Shown here piece by piece: positions 1 through 7,975 of a stretch of DNA of 8,056 nt. The stretch lies in assembly GCA_028287605.1 (NCBI GenBank), contig JAQBPI010000173.1, forward strand, positions 1 to 8,056. Reading direction: 5' to 3'. The notes under the pieces are model-generated. The model had not been told where the DNA came from. It worked only from the letters and a program-made list of their open reading frames with translations, and searched no databases. Positions within the stretch are counted from its first letter, which is position 1. Each line of letters begins with the position of its first letter. This DNA is from Chloroflexota bacterium (lineage in GTDB: Bacteria; Chloroflexota; Dormibacteria; Aeolococcales; Aeolococcaceae). Position numbers and translations under genes: made by a program.

Positions 1-249
1 GTCGCCGGTGGGGCTGCCGCCGGCACCGGGACGGTCGAGGGCGACGGTGCGGAGCCCCCGGTCCGCCAGCTCCACGGCGAGGCGCCGGAACTGCCGGCCG
101 GTCGCCCCCACCCCGTGGACGGCCACCACCGGCGGCGAGGCGTCGTCGGCACCGGTGAGGTGGACGCGCAGCCGGCCCGCCGGCCCCTCGAGGAGCCGCA
201 CCACGGTCGCCGGGAGCGGCGACGGCGCGGTGTCGGGCCGGCTGCTCAC
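1..249 (-). CDS. Alpha/beta hydrolase fold protein, N-terminal part (cut by window edge)
   Basis: The 83 codons read from a GTG at 249 to the left edge without a stop, so the C-terminus is missing. After a Pro-rich start, residues 20-31 read like the first beta-strands, residues 41-50 (VVAVHGVGAT) form strand beta3 followed by the HG oxyanion-hole motif (His45-Gly46), residues 51-65 are the first helix, and residues 67-80 (LRTVALDRPGAGGSP) are strand beta4 and the following loop, as in the alpha/beta hydrolase family (esterases, epoxide hydrolases, haloalkane dehalogenases, proline iminopeptidases). The nucleophile elbow and the catalytic Asp/His lie outside the window, so the substrate cannot be inferred. 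No clear Shine-Dalgarno precedes the GTG; tandem GTG codons at residues 16-17 are possible later starts. It lies 40 bp after the DUF4214-type gene on the same strand. The fold is fairly sure, the activity is not. Confidence 0.85.
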   Translation of the reverse strand, partial: MSSRPDTAPSPLPATVVRLLEGPAGRLRVHLTGADDASPPVVAVHGVGATGRQFRRLAVELADRGLRTVALDRPGAGGSPTGD

Positions 250-268
250 CGGCGCAGTGTGGCAAATG

Positions 269-285
269 CCGGCCGGGCGGGCCGG
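269..285 (-). terminator. GC-only hairpin just after the DUF4214-type gene
   Basis: A perfect 6-bp inverted repeat, CCGGCC/GGCCGG with a 5-nt loop, begins 4 nt after the TAG stop of the secreted-protein gene. Only a short TTT follows on the transcribed side, so an intrinsic terminator is not established. It may be a weak terminator, a 3'-end stabilising stem, or chance in GC-rich DNA. Confidence 0.25.
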
Positions 286-289
286 GAAT

Positions 290-1924
290 CTAGTAGGCGA
301 CCGGCTTCCCGTAGTACTCGCCGCTGCTGGTGAAGGTGGCGACGCCGACCTCGTCGTGGGTGCCGTGGTCGAGCTGGGTCGCCCAGTACTCGGCACCGCC
401 ACCGTCGGCAGGCCGGCCGAGGTAGTGCAGGTACCAGCCGGAGCCGGCGGCGACCAGGTCGACGTGGTGCTCGTGGGAGAAGGCGAAGTTGCGGGCCATG
501 GCGGCGTGGTCGAGCGGACCCCCGGCGAGCCAGCCGTTGAGCTCGGAGGCCTGCGGGGTCCGCCCCAGGATGTCCTGGTAGAGGGCGGTCACGAAGCCCC
601 TGTCGGTGCCCTTGCCGTGGCCGCTGTAGTAGACCGACGTGGCCGCGAGCTCGGCCATCAGCGTCTCGTCGTAGGTGCCGCTGCCGAGCTGCGAGACCCA
701 GAAGGCGCGCCCGCCGGTGTCGGCGGCATGGCCGATCAGCTGCTGGTAGGCGGCGTCGACGTCGCGCCCGTAGACCTCGGGCGAGGTGCTGAAGGCGGCG
801 GCGACGCCCTGGCGGCCGCGGTGTCCGATCTCACCGGCCCAGTAGGCCACCTCGGCGTCGCTGGCCATCCTGCCGAGGATGTCGTGGTAGAGGTCCGCCA
901 CGAAGCTGGAGTCGTCGTTGGCGACGGTGACCGTCAGGGTCCCGCCCAATCCGCCCGACTTCCCCTTCGACGAGGCGGCGATGGTCTGCGGGCCGGTGTG
1001 GCGCAGGGTCACCGAGAAGACGTGCACGCCGGCGTCGGGGCCGGTGAACGTGTAGGCGGCGGGCATCCCGGCGAGCCTGTCGGTGCTCGAGCTGAGCGTC
1101 ACCGTGCCGGTGAACGCGGTGTCGGTGGCGGTGCCGTTCAGCGCCGTGACCGTGACCGGCACGGCGGCGAAGGCGCTCACCGTGGCGGGGAGGGTCAGGC
1201 CCAGGCGGTGGGCCGCGGGGGGCGGGGGGCCGAGGGCGCAGCTCCAGGGGTAGGGCTGGCAGGCGCTGGACTCGGCGCTCTCGGGGAGGAAGGCGCAGCT
1301 GCCGCTCGGCGACCCGGTGCTGTGGTCGTCGGCGTCGGAGTCGCCGTCGCACTGGGCGTTGCCGTTGCTGCCCGGGGCGGCGAGGCCGAAGTCGTGGAAG
1401 ACGATGGGGTCGCCGCTGCTCCCCGAGAAGGAGAACGTGGTGGTCTTGTTGTTGGGGTAGACGTTGGTCACGACCGCGGAGACGCTGCCGCCGGAGACGT
1501 TGACGTCGGCCACCTGGGAGCGGCAGGCGCTGCCGCCCTCACAGGGCGCGTAGCCCTCGGGGTTGGAGGCGTTCGCGGGGGGCGTCTTGGTGGTGATGAT
1601 CCGGTAGATCCCGTCGGGCACTCCGGTGAAGGTGGCGCACGGGCCTGCCGAGCAGGTGCCCTTCGGAACCGGGCAGCCGGCGCCGCTGGCGGTGCCGCGA
1701 CCCGCAGGGGTGGTGGCGGTCGTCGCCACGCCCCCACCGGTCAGGGAGAGCACGGCGCTGCCCAGGATCTGGTGGCACGAGTCCATGGTCTGGACAAAGA
1801 TCGTGGCTCCGCCGCCCGACGCCGCTCCCGCCCTCCCGGACGAGGTCAGCACGGCGGCGCTCAGCGAGCCCGCGATCAGCGCGACGACGGCAAACGTCGT
1901 CCTCAGCCTCGGCAGCGTCTTCAT
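290..1924 (-). CDS. Predicted secreted protein: Cys-rich beta region, Ig-like segment, DUF4214-type repeats
   Basis: A 544-aa protein, exported by the Sec route judging from its N-terminus: MKTLPRLR is a basic n-region, residues 11-29 are hydrophobic, and residues 30-37 (GRAGAASG) look like a cleavage site. The mature N-half (about 38-235) holds all ten cysteines (50, 84, 91, 96, 128, 134, 192, 210, 222, 229), which fits up to five disulfides; it includes a carboxypeptidase-regulatory/SpaA-like stretch (about 55-160) and an Asp-rich loop (193-200). Residues 240-335 resemble a bacterial Ig-like domain. Residues 341-544 carry four related units starting near 341, 388, 444 and 490, with the pattern Y-x(2-3)-ILGR-x(8)-YW and an EYY-type end, as in DUF4214 proteins, which are found in large extracellular or surface proteins; their function is not settled. 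The ATG at 1924 is preferred because it begins the signal peptide and has GGAAGGG 6 nt upstream; an ATG at 1972 would add 16 non-signal residues. Cell-surface or extracellular role is inference. Confidence 0.85.
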   Translation of the reverse strand: MKTLPRLRTTFAVVALIAGSLSAAVLTSSGRAGAASGGGATIFVQTMDSCHQILGSAVLSLTGGGVATTATTPAGRGTASGAGCPVPKGTCSAGPCATFTGVPDGIYRIITTKTPPANASNPEGYAPCEGGSACRSQVADVNVSGGSVSAVVTNVYPNNKTTTFSFSGSSGDPIVFHDFGLAAPGSNGNAQCDGDSDADDHSTGSPSGSCAFLPESAESSACQPYPWSCALGPPPPAAHRLGLTLPATVSAFAAVPVTVTALNGTATDTAFTGTVTLSSSTDRLAGMPAAYTFTGPDAGVHVFSVTLRHTGPQTIAASSKGKSGGLGGTLTVTVANDDSSFVADLYHDILGRMASDAEVAYWAGEIGHRGRQGVAAAFSTSPEVYGRDVDAAYQQLIGHAADTGGRAFWVSQLGSGTYDETLMAELAATSVYYSGHGKGTDRGFVTALYQDILGRTPQASELNGWLAGGPLDHAAMARNFAFSHEHHVDLVAAGSGWYLHYLGRPADGGGAEYWATQLDHGTHDEVGVATFTSSGEYYGKPVAY

Positions 1925-2039
1925 GCAGATCCCTTCCATGGAGCCGCCGCGGGGCAGAGATGCGGCAGCCATCCTCCTCGAACCACAACGCGCCGACCGG
2001 CCCCGATCTTGCGCGCCGGGTCCCGCCGTGGTCGCCGGC
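1925..2039. other. Intergenic gap before the secreted-protein gene
   Basis: A 115-bp gap separates the stop of the small protein gene from the secreted-protein start. It is the widest internal gap in the window, so a promoter for the secreted-protein gene is plausible here, but I see no convincing -35/-10 pair. The minus strand contains TTGTGG at about 1984-1989 without a matching -10 box. The only clear elements are the two purine-rich stretches described for the start choice. Confidence 0.4.
1931..1937 (-). promoter_or_regulatory. Ribosome binding site deciding the start of the secreted-protein gene
   Basis: GGAAGGG stands 6 nt before the ATG at 1924, good spacing. A stronger AGGAGG (1973-1978) directly abuts the alternative ATG at 1972 with no spacer, which is too close for normal initiation there. 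The signal-peptide start at 1924 agrees with the first site. Confidence 0.5.
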
Positions 2040-2396
2040 TCAGCCCGCGGCCTGCCTCGGGGAGGGCACGTGGGTGCCGATCAGCCCCACCTCAGGCGGG
2101 TCCTCGCCGTGAAGGCGGGCGTAGCGGCGCCGCAGCGTGGCCTCGCGCTCGGAGGGGGCCATGCGCAGCAGCCGGATCACCTCGGCGGTCGCCACCCTGG
2201 CCAGCTCGGGGACCGCCTCGACCGCCGCCGACCACTCCAGCATCAGCTCCTCGGCCATCCCCTGCACCCGCGCCGGCAGCCCGTCGAGGAGCTGGTCGCG
2301 CAGGCTGTCGACGCTGGAGCGGAGGTCGTCGACCGCCGCCGGCGGCGCGGCCGCCTCGCCCGGGCCAAGCTCGCGGCGCGCTCCCTCCATGTCCAC
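2040..2396 (-). CDS. Small hypothetical helical protein (118 aa)
   Basis: I do not recognise a family. The protein has no cysteine, no signal peptide and no membrane segment. After a flexible Ala/Pro/Gly-rich start (residues 1-21) come three predicted amphipathic helices: about 22-39 (DDLRSSVDSLRDQLLDGL), 42-78 (running through MAEELMLEW and ATAEVIRLL) and 82-96 (SEREATLRRRYARLH), then a short Pro/Gly tail. The heptad-like spacing of Leu/Val with many Arg/Glu suggests a helical bundle or coiled-coil oligomer. The start may be the GTG at 2396 or the ATG two codons later (2390); neither has a strong ribosome binding site. It begins 44 bp after glgB on the same strand and could be read through from the glucan operon. 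The helical character, the strand and the fit into the gap favour a real gene over the competing frames here, but this is a prediction without homology support. Confidence 0.6.
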   Translation of the reverse strand: MDMEGARRELGPGEAAAPPAAVDDLRSSVDSLRDQLLDGLPARVQGMAEELMLEWSAAVEAVPELARVATAEVIRLLRMAPSEREATLRRRYARLHGEDPPEVGLIGTHVPSPRQAAG

Positions 2397-2440
2397 GGTC
2401 CAAGCCTACCGGGTGATGCACACCTTCCGTGGCACCGGAC

Positions 2441-4660
2441 TCATCCTTCCGGCGTCAGCCAGAGCACCGCCAGCGGGGGCAGGCTCATCGCCGCCGAGTG
2501 GGGCTGGCCGTTCCACTCGGTGTCGTCCGCGAGCACGCTCCCGAGGTTGCCCACACCGCTGCCGCCATAGGCCTCGGCGTCGGTGTTCACGACCTCGCGC
2601 CAGCGCCCCGGCAGGGGAAGGCCCACCCGGAAGTTCTCGTGGACCACCGGCGAGAGGTTGGCGACGCAGACCAGCCCGGGCCGGCCGCTGCCGTCGACCC
2701 GGAAGAACGACAGCACGTTCTGGTCGGAGTTGCCCGCATCGATCCAGCGGAAGCCCTCGGGGGAGTCGTCGCGCTGCCACAGCGCGGGCTCGGCCGCGTA
2801 GGCGAGGTTGAGGTCGCGGACCAGGTGCTGCGCCCCGGCGTGCTCGGGCTGCTCCAGCAGGTGCCAGTCGAGCGAGTCGTCGTGCCGCCACTCCCGCTCC
2901 TGGCCGAACTCCGACCCCATGAAGATCAGCTGCTTGCCCGGGTGGGCCCACATCCAGGCGAGCAGGGCACGGAGGTTGGCGAACCTCTGCCAGCGGTCGC
3001 CGGGCATCTTGCCGATCAGCGAGCCCTTCCCGTGGACCACCTCGTCGTGGCTGATGGGGAGCACGAAGCGCTCGCTGAAGGCGTACCAGAGCCCGAAGGT
3101 GAGCTGGGGGTGGCGGTAGCGGCGGAAGATGGGGTCCTGGGAGTAGTAGTCCAGGGTGTCGTGCATCCAGCCCATGTTCCACTTGAAGGAGAATCCCAGC
3201 CCGCCGGTCGAGGTGGGCCGGCTCACCCCCGGCCAGGCGGTCGACTCCTCGGCCACCATCATCACCCCCGGGTGCTGGTCGCGGACCGTGGCGTTGACCT
3301 CGCGGAGGAACTCGATGGCCTCGAGGTTCTCGCGGCCGCCGTACGGGTTGGGGATCCACTGCCCCGGCTGCCGCGAGTAGTCGAGGTAGAGCATCGAGGC
3401 GACCGCGTCGACGCGCAGGCCGTCGACGTGGAACTCCTCCATCCAGTAGCGGGCGTTGGCGACTAGGAAGTTGCGGACCTCGTTGCGCCCGAAGTTGAAG
3501 ACCAGGGTGCCCCAGTCGGGATGCTCGCCACGGCGGGGGTCGACGTGCTCGTAGAGGGCGGTGCCGTCGAACCGGGCCAGCGCCCACTCGTCCCGGGGGA
3601 AGTGGGCGGGCACCCAGTCGAGGATGACTCCGATGCCCCGCTGGTGGAGCCCGTCGATCATCGCGCGGAGGTCGTCGGGCGAGCCGTAGCGGGAGGTGGG
3701 CGCGTAGTAGCCGCTCACCTGGTAGCCCCAGGACCCGCCGAAGGGGTGCTCGGCGAGGGGCAGGAACTCGACGTGGGTGAAGCCCATCGAGCGGCAGTAG
3801 TCGCCCAGCTCCTCCGCCGCCTCGCGGTAGGTGAGCGTCTGCTCGCCGTGCTCGCCGCGGCGGCGCCAGGAGCCCAGGTGCACCTCGTACACCGACATCG
3901 GCCGCTCCGCCGGATCGCTCGCCGCCCGCGCGGCCATCCATTCGTCGTCGGCCCATCGGTGCTGGCTGAGGTCGACCACGCTCGCCGTCGCCGGCGGGTG
4001 CTCGGCGGCCCGGGCGAGCGGGTCGGCCTTGAGCATCCGGCGGCCGTCGGCGCCGGTGACCGAGAACTTGTAGCGGCAGCCGGCGCCCACCCCGGGGAGG
4101 AACAGCTCCCACACCCCCGACGAGCCCAGCGAGCGCATCGGGTGGAGACGGTCGTCCCAGTAGCCGGCGTCGCTGACCAGCCGGATGCTGCGGGCGTTGG
4201 GGGCCCACACCGCGAAGGCGGTGCCGATCACCCCCTGGTGCTCGATCACCCGTGCGCCGAGGCGCCGCCAGAGCTCGCGGTGCTGACCCTCGCCGATGAG
4301 GTGGAGGTCGAGCTCGCCGAGGGTGGGCGTGAAGCGGTAGGGGTCGTCGATCACCCAGCTGCGCTCCCCCTCCTCGAAGCGCAGCCGGTAGGCGGGGAGC
4401 TCGGCGGCGGGCACCCGGCCCTGGAAGATGCCGCCCTCGAGGCGCTCCAGCGGGGCCTCGCCGTCCTCCCAGATCACCGTGCAGCGCTCCGCGGCGGGCT
4501 GGAGGGCGCGCACCACGGTCTCGTTGCCGAGGGGGTGGGCGCCGAGGATGCGGTGGGGCTCGTGCTGCTCGCCGGCGATCAGGCGGGCGGCGTCCTCCCC
4601 GAGGTCGGGGAGCGGCGGGGTGGTGGTGCCGGGGTCGGTCGGACGGCGTGCAGGGCTCAT
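2441..4660 (-). CDS. glgB: 1,4-alpha-glucan branching enzyme GlgB (GH13_9)
   Basis: GlgB cuts an alpha-1,4-glucan chain and re-attaches the piece through an alpha-1,6 bond (EC 2.4.1.18), making branches in glycogen in the cytoplasm. The 739 aa match the usual full length (about 730). Residues 35-125 form the N1 beta domain (HRILGAHPLG at 36-45), residues 140-240 the CBM48 domain (AVWAPNARSIRLV), residues 255-605 the GH13 barrel, and 640-739 the C-terminal beta domain. Conserved regions are all present: ILDWVPAHFP (346-355), DGLRVDAVASMLYLDYSR (413-430, nucleophile Asp418), VAEEST (469-474, acid/base Glu471) and ISHDEVVHGKGS (536-547, Asp539). The ATG at 4660 overlaps the mak stop as ATGA and has GGGAGG 6 nt upstream, so translation is probably coupled. 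In GlgE-pathway bacteria GlgB branches the linear glucan made by GlgE from maltose 1-phosphate. The enzyme looks intact. Confidence 0.98.
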   Translation of the reverse strand: MSPARRPTDPGTTTPPLPDLGEDAARLIAGEQHEPHRILGAHPLGNETVVRALQPAAERCTVIWEDGEAPLERLEGGIFQGRVPAAELPAYRLRFEEGERSWVIDDPYRFTPTLGELDLHLIGEGQHRELWRRLGARVIEHQGVIGTAFAVWAPNARSIRLVSDAGYWDDRLHPMRSLGSSGVWELFLPGVGAGCRYKFSVTGADGRRMLKADPLARAAEHPPATASVVDLSQHRWADDEWMAARAASDPAERPMSVYEVHLGSWRRRGEHGEQTLTYREAAEELGDYCRSMGFTHVEFLPLAEHPFGGSWGYQVSGYYAPTSRYGSPDDLRAMIDGLHQRGIGVILDWVPAHFPRDEWALARFDGTALYEHVDPRRGEHPDWGTLVFNFGRNEVRNFLVANARYWMEEFHVDGLRVDAVASMLYLDYSRQPGQWIPNPYGGRENLEAIEFLREVNATVRDQHPGVMMVAEESTAWPGVSRPTSTGGLGFSFKWNMGWMHDTLDYYSQDPIFRRYRHPQLTFGLWYAFSERFVLPISHDEVVHGKGSLIGKMPGDRWQRFANLRALLAWMWAHPGKQLIFMGSEFGQEREWRHDDSLDWHLLEQPEHAGAQHLVRDLNLAYAAEPALWQRDDSPEGFRWIDAGNSDQNVLSFFRVDGSGRPGLVCVANLSPVVHENFRVGLPLPGRWREVVNTDAEAYGGSGVGNLGSVLADDTEWNGQPHSAAMSLPPLAVLWLTPEG

Positions 4661-6165
4661 GGCCGGCCTCCCTCGAGCAGGAATCGGAGCGGGTTGCCCA
4701 CCCAGTCGGGACGGTGGCCGAGCTCGTAGCCGACCTCGTACACCGCCTTGCGCAGCTCCCAGGCGCGCCGCAGGGAGAGCGTGTCCTCGGCGCTGCGGGG
4801 GAGCAGCGGATGGTCGCCGACCCGGGCCAGGTAGGCGCCCCAGAAGAGCCGCCGGTTGGCGTCGGCCCAGGCGGCGCCCTGGCGCTGCAGCTCCTCCACC
4901 ACCTCGGGGTCGGGCTCGGTCCGCTCCGCGAGCGCGGCCGCGGCGGCGTAGTCGAGCGAGCGCAGCATCCCCGCGACGTCGCGCAGCGGCGAGGAGAGGG
5001 CGCGGCGCTCGGCGACCCCGAGCGCGGGCTCGCCCTCGAAGTCGAGCACCGTCCAGCCGGTGTCGGTGCGCAGGGTCTGGCCGAGGTGGTAGTCGCCGTG
5101 GACGCGGATGGCGAGGCCCCCCTCGTCGATGCGCCGGAGCGCCTCGAAGCCCTCCAGCACCGCGGCGCGGCGCTCGCGCAGCGGCTCCAGCGCCGGGTCG
5201 GTCCCCGACAGCAGCTGGTCGAGCTCGCGGGTCATGGCGTCCGCCCAGGCGCCGAGCATCGCCGCCGTCACCGGCCGGGCCCGCATCGACTCGGGCATGG
5301 CGTCGGAGGCGAGCGCCAGGTGCATCTCGGCGGTCACCTCGCCCAGCCGCGCCGACTCGGGGAGGAAGGTCGCCCCCTGCTCCTCGACGTGGCGCAGCGC
5401 GGTCGCGTCGTCGCCGACCCCCTGCTCCTCGGCCCCGGCGTAGAGGTCGCGGAGCGAGGAGAGCGCCAGCGCCCAGCCCTCGGTGCCGTTGTGCAGGTAG
5501 GGCTGGACCAGGGCGAGCAGCACCGCCTCGGTGCCGGGACGCTGGTACTCGGCCACCCCCAGCGGGGCGGGCACGGCGGCGAAGCCGGCCCTGGTGAGCG
5601 CCTCGGTCATCTCCAGCTCGGGGGAGCGCACCTCCTCGACCATCCGGAACCACTTCAGCAGCTCGGTGTCGCCGCGCACCAGCGAGGTGTTGCTCTGCTC
5701 GCGCCCCAGCGGGCGGATCGATGCGGGCTCGACGCCCGGGGCGATGCCGTCGCCGCGGCAGCGCAGCTCGCCGGCCTCGGTGGGCAGGCAGGCGCCGGTG
5801 GCGAGCAGCTCCCAGAGCACCGCGCTCGACTCGGGGTCGCCGAGGGCGTCGACCACGGCCGCGGGCCCGGCCTCGCCGGCGGTCTCGGTGATCACCTTCT
5901 CGCGGTCGAAGAACTCCGTCGCCGGCCCCGGACGGACGCCCAGGGGGAGGCTGTACCGCTCCCGGCCGCCGTCCTCGTAGACCACCGTGGCCAGCACCAG
6001 GAGCACCGTGGGCTCGCCCTCGCGGAGGGTGGCCACGTCCTCCAGCTCGAACCTCGCCACCGGCCGGCCCCGGCTGCCGAACCAGCGCTGCCGCTGCAGG
6101 TAGGCGAGCAGCGCCGGAGCCGCCTGCTCGAGGTCGTGGCGGGAGAGCAGGGTGGCCCGGCTCAC
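4657..6165 (-). CDS. mak: Maltokinase Mak (Pep2)
   Basis: Maltokinase phosphorylates maltose with ATP to alpha-maltose 1-phosphate (EC 2.7.1.175), the substrate of GlgE; it works with TreS, which supplies maltose from trehalose. The 502-aa protein has an aminoglycoside-phosphotransferase-like kinase fold with the N-terminal cap typical of the family: [10 protein letters not shown] at 26-35 belongs to the cap, EQSNTSL at 156-162 is the nucleotide-loop region, followed by LLKWFRM at 169-175 (candidate ATP-contacting Lys171). [10 protein letters not shown] at 356-365 is the catalytic loop (Asp358), and VLDFEGEP at 373-380 provides the metal-binding Asp375. The C-terminus ([18 protein letters not shown]) is also family-typical. 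The GTG at 6165 overlaps the treS stop as GTGA, with GGAGGGG 8 nt upstream. Some actinobacteria fuse TreS and Mak; here they are separate but overlapping genes, which fits a coupled TreS:Mak complex. Complex formation is inferred from known relatives. Confidence 0.95.
   Translation of the reverse strand: MSRATLLSRHDLEQAAPALLAYLQRQRWFGSRGRPVARFELEDVATLREGEPTVLLVLATVVYEDGGRERYSLPLGVRPGPATEFFDREKVITETAGEAGPAAVVDALGDPESSAVLWELLATGACLPTEAGELRCRGDGIAPGVEPASIRPLGREQSNTSLVRGDTELLKWFRMVEEVRSPELEMTEALTRAGFAAVPAPLGVAEYQRPGTEAVLLALVQPYLHNGTEGWALALSSLRDLYAGAEEQGVGDDATALRHVEEQGATFLPESARLGEVTAEMHLALASDAMPESMRARPVTAAMLGAWADAMTRELDQLLSGTDPALEPLRERRAAVLEGFEALRRIDEGGLAIRVHGDYHLGQTLRTDTGWTVLDFEGEPALGVAERRALSSPLRDVAGMLRSLDYAAAAALAERTEPDPEVVEELQRQGAAWADANRRLFWGAYLARVGDHPLLPRSAEDTLSLRRAWELRKAVYEVGYELGHRPDWVGNPLRFLLEGGRP
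4667..4672 (-). promoter_or_regulatory. Ribosome binding site of glgB inside mak
   Basis: GGGAGG stands 6 nt before the glgB ATG at 4660, within the last codons of mak. It supports this start rather than the long in-frame extension that stays open upstream through mak. Confidence 0.65.
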
Positions 6166-7820
6166 GAGGACGGCCCCTCCAGCGAGAACCAGTAGAACCC
6201 GTGCGGGGCCATGGTGAGAAGGTAGGGCAGCTCGCCGATCGGCGGGAAGGGGATGCGCCCCACCAGCTCCAGCGGGGTCATGCCCGCGTAGGCGCGCAGG
6301 TCGAGCTCGACCGGCTGGGCGAAGCGCGAGAGGTTGTTGACGCAGAGCACCCGGCGGTCGTCGAGCACGCGCATGAACGCGAACACCGACGGGTTGCTCG
6401 CCTCCAGCACCTCGAAGGCGCCCTCGCCGAACACGGGGTGGCGGCGGCGCACCGCCATGAACCGGCGCAGCCAGTGGAGCAGCGAGGACTCGTTGCGCTC
6501 CTGGGCCTCCACGTTCACCGCCTGGTAGCTGTACACCGGGTCCATCAGCGGCGGCAGGTAGAGGCGGGCGAAGTCGGCGCGGCTGAACCCGGCGTTGCGG
6601 TCGGCGCTCCACTGCATCGGGGTGCGCACCCCGTCGCGGTCGCCGAGGTAGATGTTGTCGCCCATGCCCAGCTCGTCGCCGTAGTAGAGGATGGGGGCGC
6701 CGGGGAGCGAGAGCAGCAGCCCGTAGAACAGCTCCATCTGCCGGCGGCCGTTGTTCAGCAGCGGCGCGAGCCGGCGGCGGATGCCGAGGTTGAGCTTCAT
6801 CCGCGGGTCGCGGGCGTACTCCGCGTACATGTAGTCGCGCTCGTCCTCCGTGACCATCTCCAGGGTGAGCTCGTCGTGGTTGCGCAGGAAGATGCCCCAC
6901 TGCGCGCCGGCGGGGATGGGCGGGGTGCGCTCGAGGATCTCGGTGATCGGATAGCGCTGCTCGCGCCGCAGCCCCATGAACATCCGCGGCATCAGCGGGA
7001 AGTGGAAGCACATGTGGCACTCCGGCGCCTCGTCGCTGCCGAAGTAGTCGACCACGTCCTCGGGCCACTGGTTGGCCTCGGCGAGCAGCACCCGGTCACC
7101 GCCGTACTCGGCGTCGACGGTGGCGCGCAGGTCCGCCAGGAAGGCGTGGGTCTCGGGGAGGTTCTCGCAGTTGGTGCCCTCGCGGGCGTAGAGATAGGGC
7201 ACGGCGTCGAGGCGGAAGCCGTCCATCCCCAGGTCGAGCCAGAAGCGCACCACGTCGATCATCGCGGTGCGGACCTCGGGGTTGTCGTAGTTGAGGTCCG
7301 GCTGGTGGCTGAAGAAGCGGTGCCAGTAGTAGGCGCCGGCCTGGTCGTCCCAGGTCCAGTTGGAGCTCTCGGTGTCGACGAAGATGATGCGCGCGTCCTG
7401 GTAGCGCTGCTTGGTCTCCGACCACATGTACCAGTCCCGCTTGGGGCTGTCCGGGGACGACCGCGACTCCTGGAACCAGGGGTGCTGGTCGCTGGTGTGG
7501 TTCATGACCATGTCCATGATCACGCGCATGCCTCGATCGTGAGCCTTCTCCACGAGCTCTCGGACGTCGTCGACGCTACCGTACTCCGGCTGCACCTCGT
7601 AGTAGTTTGAGATGTCGTACCCGCCGTCGCGCATCGGGCTTGCGTTGACGGGCAGCAGCCAGATGCAGTCGACCCCCATCCACTGCAGGTAGTCGAGCTT
7701 GCCGATCAGCCCCTGCAGGTCGCCGACGCCATCGTTGTTGGCATCGGCGAAGCCGCGGACCAGCAGCTCGTAGAAGACGGCCCGCTTGTACCAGTCGCGG
7801 TCCTCTCGGTTGATGCTCAC
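6162..7820 (-). CDS. treS: Trehalose synthase TreS (maltose alpha-D-glucosyltransferase, GH13)
   Basis: TreS interconverts trehalose and maltose (EC 5.4.99.16) in the cytoplasm; feeding maltose to maltokinase draws the reaction toward glucan synthesis. The 552-aa sequence resembles actinobacterial TreS along its whole length: [15 protein letters not shown] (10-24) begins the barrel, [19 protein letters not shown] (102-120) is region [21 protein letters not shown] (201-220) contains the nucleophile Asp205, [12 protein letters not shown] (245-256) the acid/base Glu248, and [14 protein letters not shown] (311-324) the third acid Asp316. The ending [17 protein letters not shown] is the usual C-terminal beta domain. 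No kinase domain is fused. The GTG at 7820 is 9 codons before the conserved block, a normal distance, but no Shine-Dalgarno precedes it and the frame remains open to the right edge through 66-bp repeats without any ATG, GTG or TTG. The enzyme call is firm; the exact start is less so. Confidence 0.97.
   Translation of the reverse strand: MSINREDRDWYKRAVFYELLVRGFADANNDGVGDLQGLIGKLDYLQWMGVDCIWLLPVNASPMRDGGYDISNYYEVQPEYGSVDDVRELVEKAHDRGMRVIMDMVMNHTSDQHPWFQESRSSPDSPKRDWYMWSETKQRYQDARIIFVDTESSNWTWDDQAGAYYWHRFFSHQPDLNYDNPEVRTAMIDVVRFWLDLGMDGFRLDAVPYLYAREGTNCENLPETHAFLADLRATVDAEYGGDRVLLAEANQWPEDVVDYFGSDEAPECHMCFHFPLMPRMFMGLRREQRYPITEILERTPPIPAGAQWGIFLRNHDELTLEMVTEDERDYMYAEYARDPRMKLNLGIRRRLAPLLNNGRRQMELFYGLLLSLPGAPILYYGDELGMGDNIYLGDRDGVRTPMQWSADRNAGFSRADFARLYLPPLMDPVYSYQAVNVEAQERNESSLLHWLRRFMAVRRRHPVFGEGAFEVLEASNPSVFAFMRVLDDRRVLCVNNLSRFAQPVELDLRAYAGMTPLELVGRIPFPPIGELPYLLTMAPHGFYWFSLEGPSS
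6174..6180 (-). promoter_or_regulatory. Ribosome binding site of mak inside treS
   Basis: GGAGGGG stands 8 nt before the GTG at 6165, within the final codons of treS (Leu-Glu-Gly-Pro). It selects this GTG; the same frame stays open far upstream antisense to nothing but within treS, and that extension shows no maltokinase features. Confidence 0.6.
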
Positions 7821-7895
7821 GGCGCGGTGCTTTGGGTGTGGGTGTGGGAGGTTGATGCGGGGGAGCGCCTCGGCGGGTGCCCGGTGCTCTCTGTG

Positions 7896-7909
7896 CCGGT
7901 TTTCACCGG
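7896..7909. repeat. Small inverted repeat in repeat copy 1
   Basis: CCGGT, 4-nt loop TTTC, ACCGG: a perfect 5-bp stem. The equivalent in copy 2 is at 7962-7975 (loop TTTT). No T tract follows on either strand, so it does not look like an intrinsic terminator. Confidence 0.45.
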
Positions 7910-7961
7910 GGGGGAGGCTGATTGGGGGGAGCGCCTCGGCGGGTGCCCGGTGCTCTCTGTG

Positions 7962-7975
7962 CCGGTTTTTACCGG
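7962..7975. repeat. Small inverted repeat in repeat copy 2
   Basis: CCGGT, loop TTTT, ACCGG. The stem matches that of copy 1; the only change is in the loop. In copy 3 (8028-8042) two substitutions leave ACTCGG, so the stem survives only with a bulged base. Confidence 0.45.

Larger units (their letters stand above)
2441..7820 (-). other. Predicted treS-mak-glgB operon
   Basis: Three same-strand genes overlap by 4 bp at each junction (GTGA at 6162-6165, ATGA at 4657-4660), each downstream start with its own ribosome binding site in the preceding gene. This layout predicts one transcript with coupled translation. Functionally it covers trehalose to maltose, maltose to maltose 1-phosphate, and glucan branching. 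The small protein gene 44 bp after glgB may be cotranscribed; no convincing terminator with a T tract separates them. Confidence 0.9.

Noticed and set aside
1925..1972. Earlier ATG at 1972 as the start of the secreted protein
   Set aside because: AGGAGG touches this ATG with no spacer, and the 16 extra residues would place a non-signal stretch before an otherwise canonical signal peptide that has its own well-spaced ribosome binding site.
8..2416. Plus-strand open frame of 802 codons covering the left quarter of the window
   Set aside because: It is antisense to the hydrolase, the secreted protein and the small helical protein; its translation is low-complexity Gly/Ala/Arg/Val with no domain. 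Long antisense frames are expected when third codon positions are almost all G or C.
2397..2440. Terminator between glgB and the small protein gene
   Set aside because: Imperfect complementary segments (GGTG with CACC, CCGG with CCGG) can be drawn, but the stem is bulged and no T tract follows; not strong enough to annotate.
3521..4729. Plus-strand open frame antisense to glgB (402 codons)
   Set aside because: It mirrors glgB, which has all catalytic motifs; the translation is compositionally biased with no recognisable fold.
4648..6195. Plus-strand open frame antisense to mak (515 codons)
   Set aside because: It spans the complement of mak almost exactly and has no motif; the mak frame has a kinase catalytic loop and metal-binding motif.
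6201..7610. Plus-strand open frame antisense to treS (469 codons)
   Set aside because: It is complementary to TreS, which is unmistakable; the translation is His/Val/Ala/Glu-biased shadow sequence.
7896..7975. Intrinsic terminators formed by the CCGGT/ACCGG stems
   Set aside because: The stems are only 5 bp and the T residues are in the loop; G or non-T sequence follows on the plus strand and GC-rich sequence on the minus strand.
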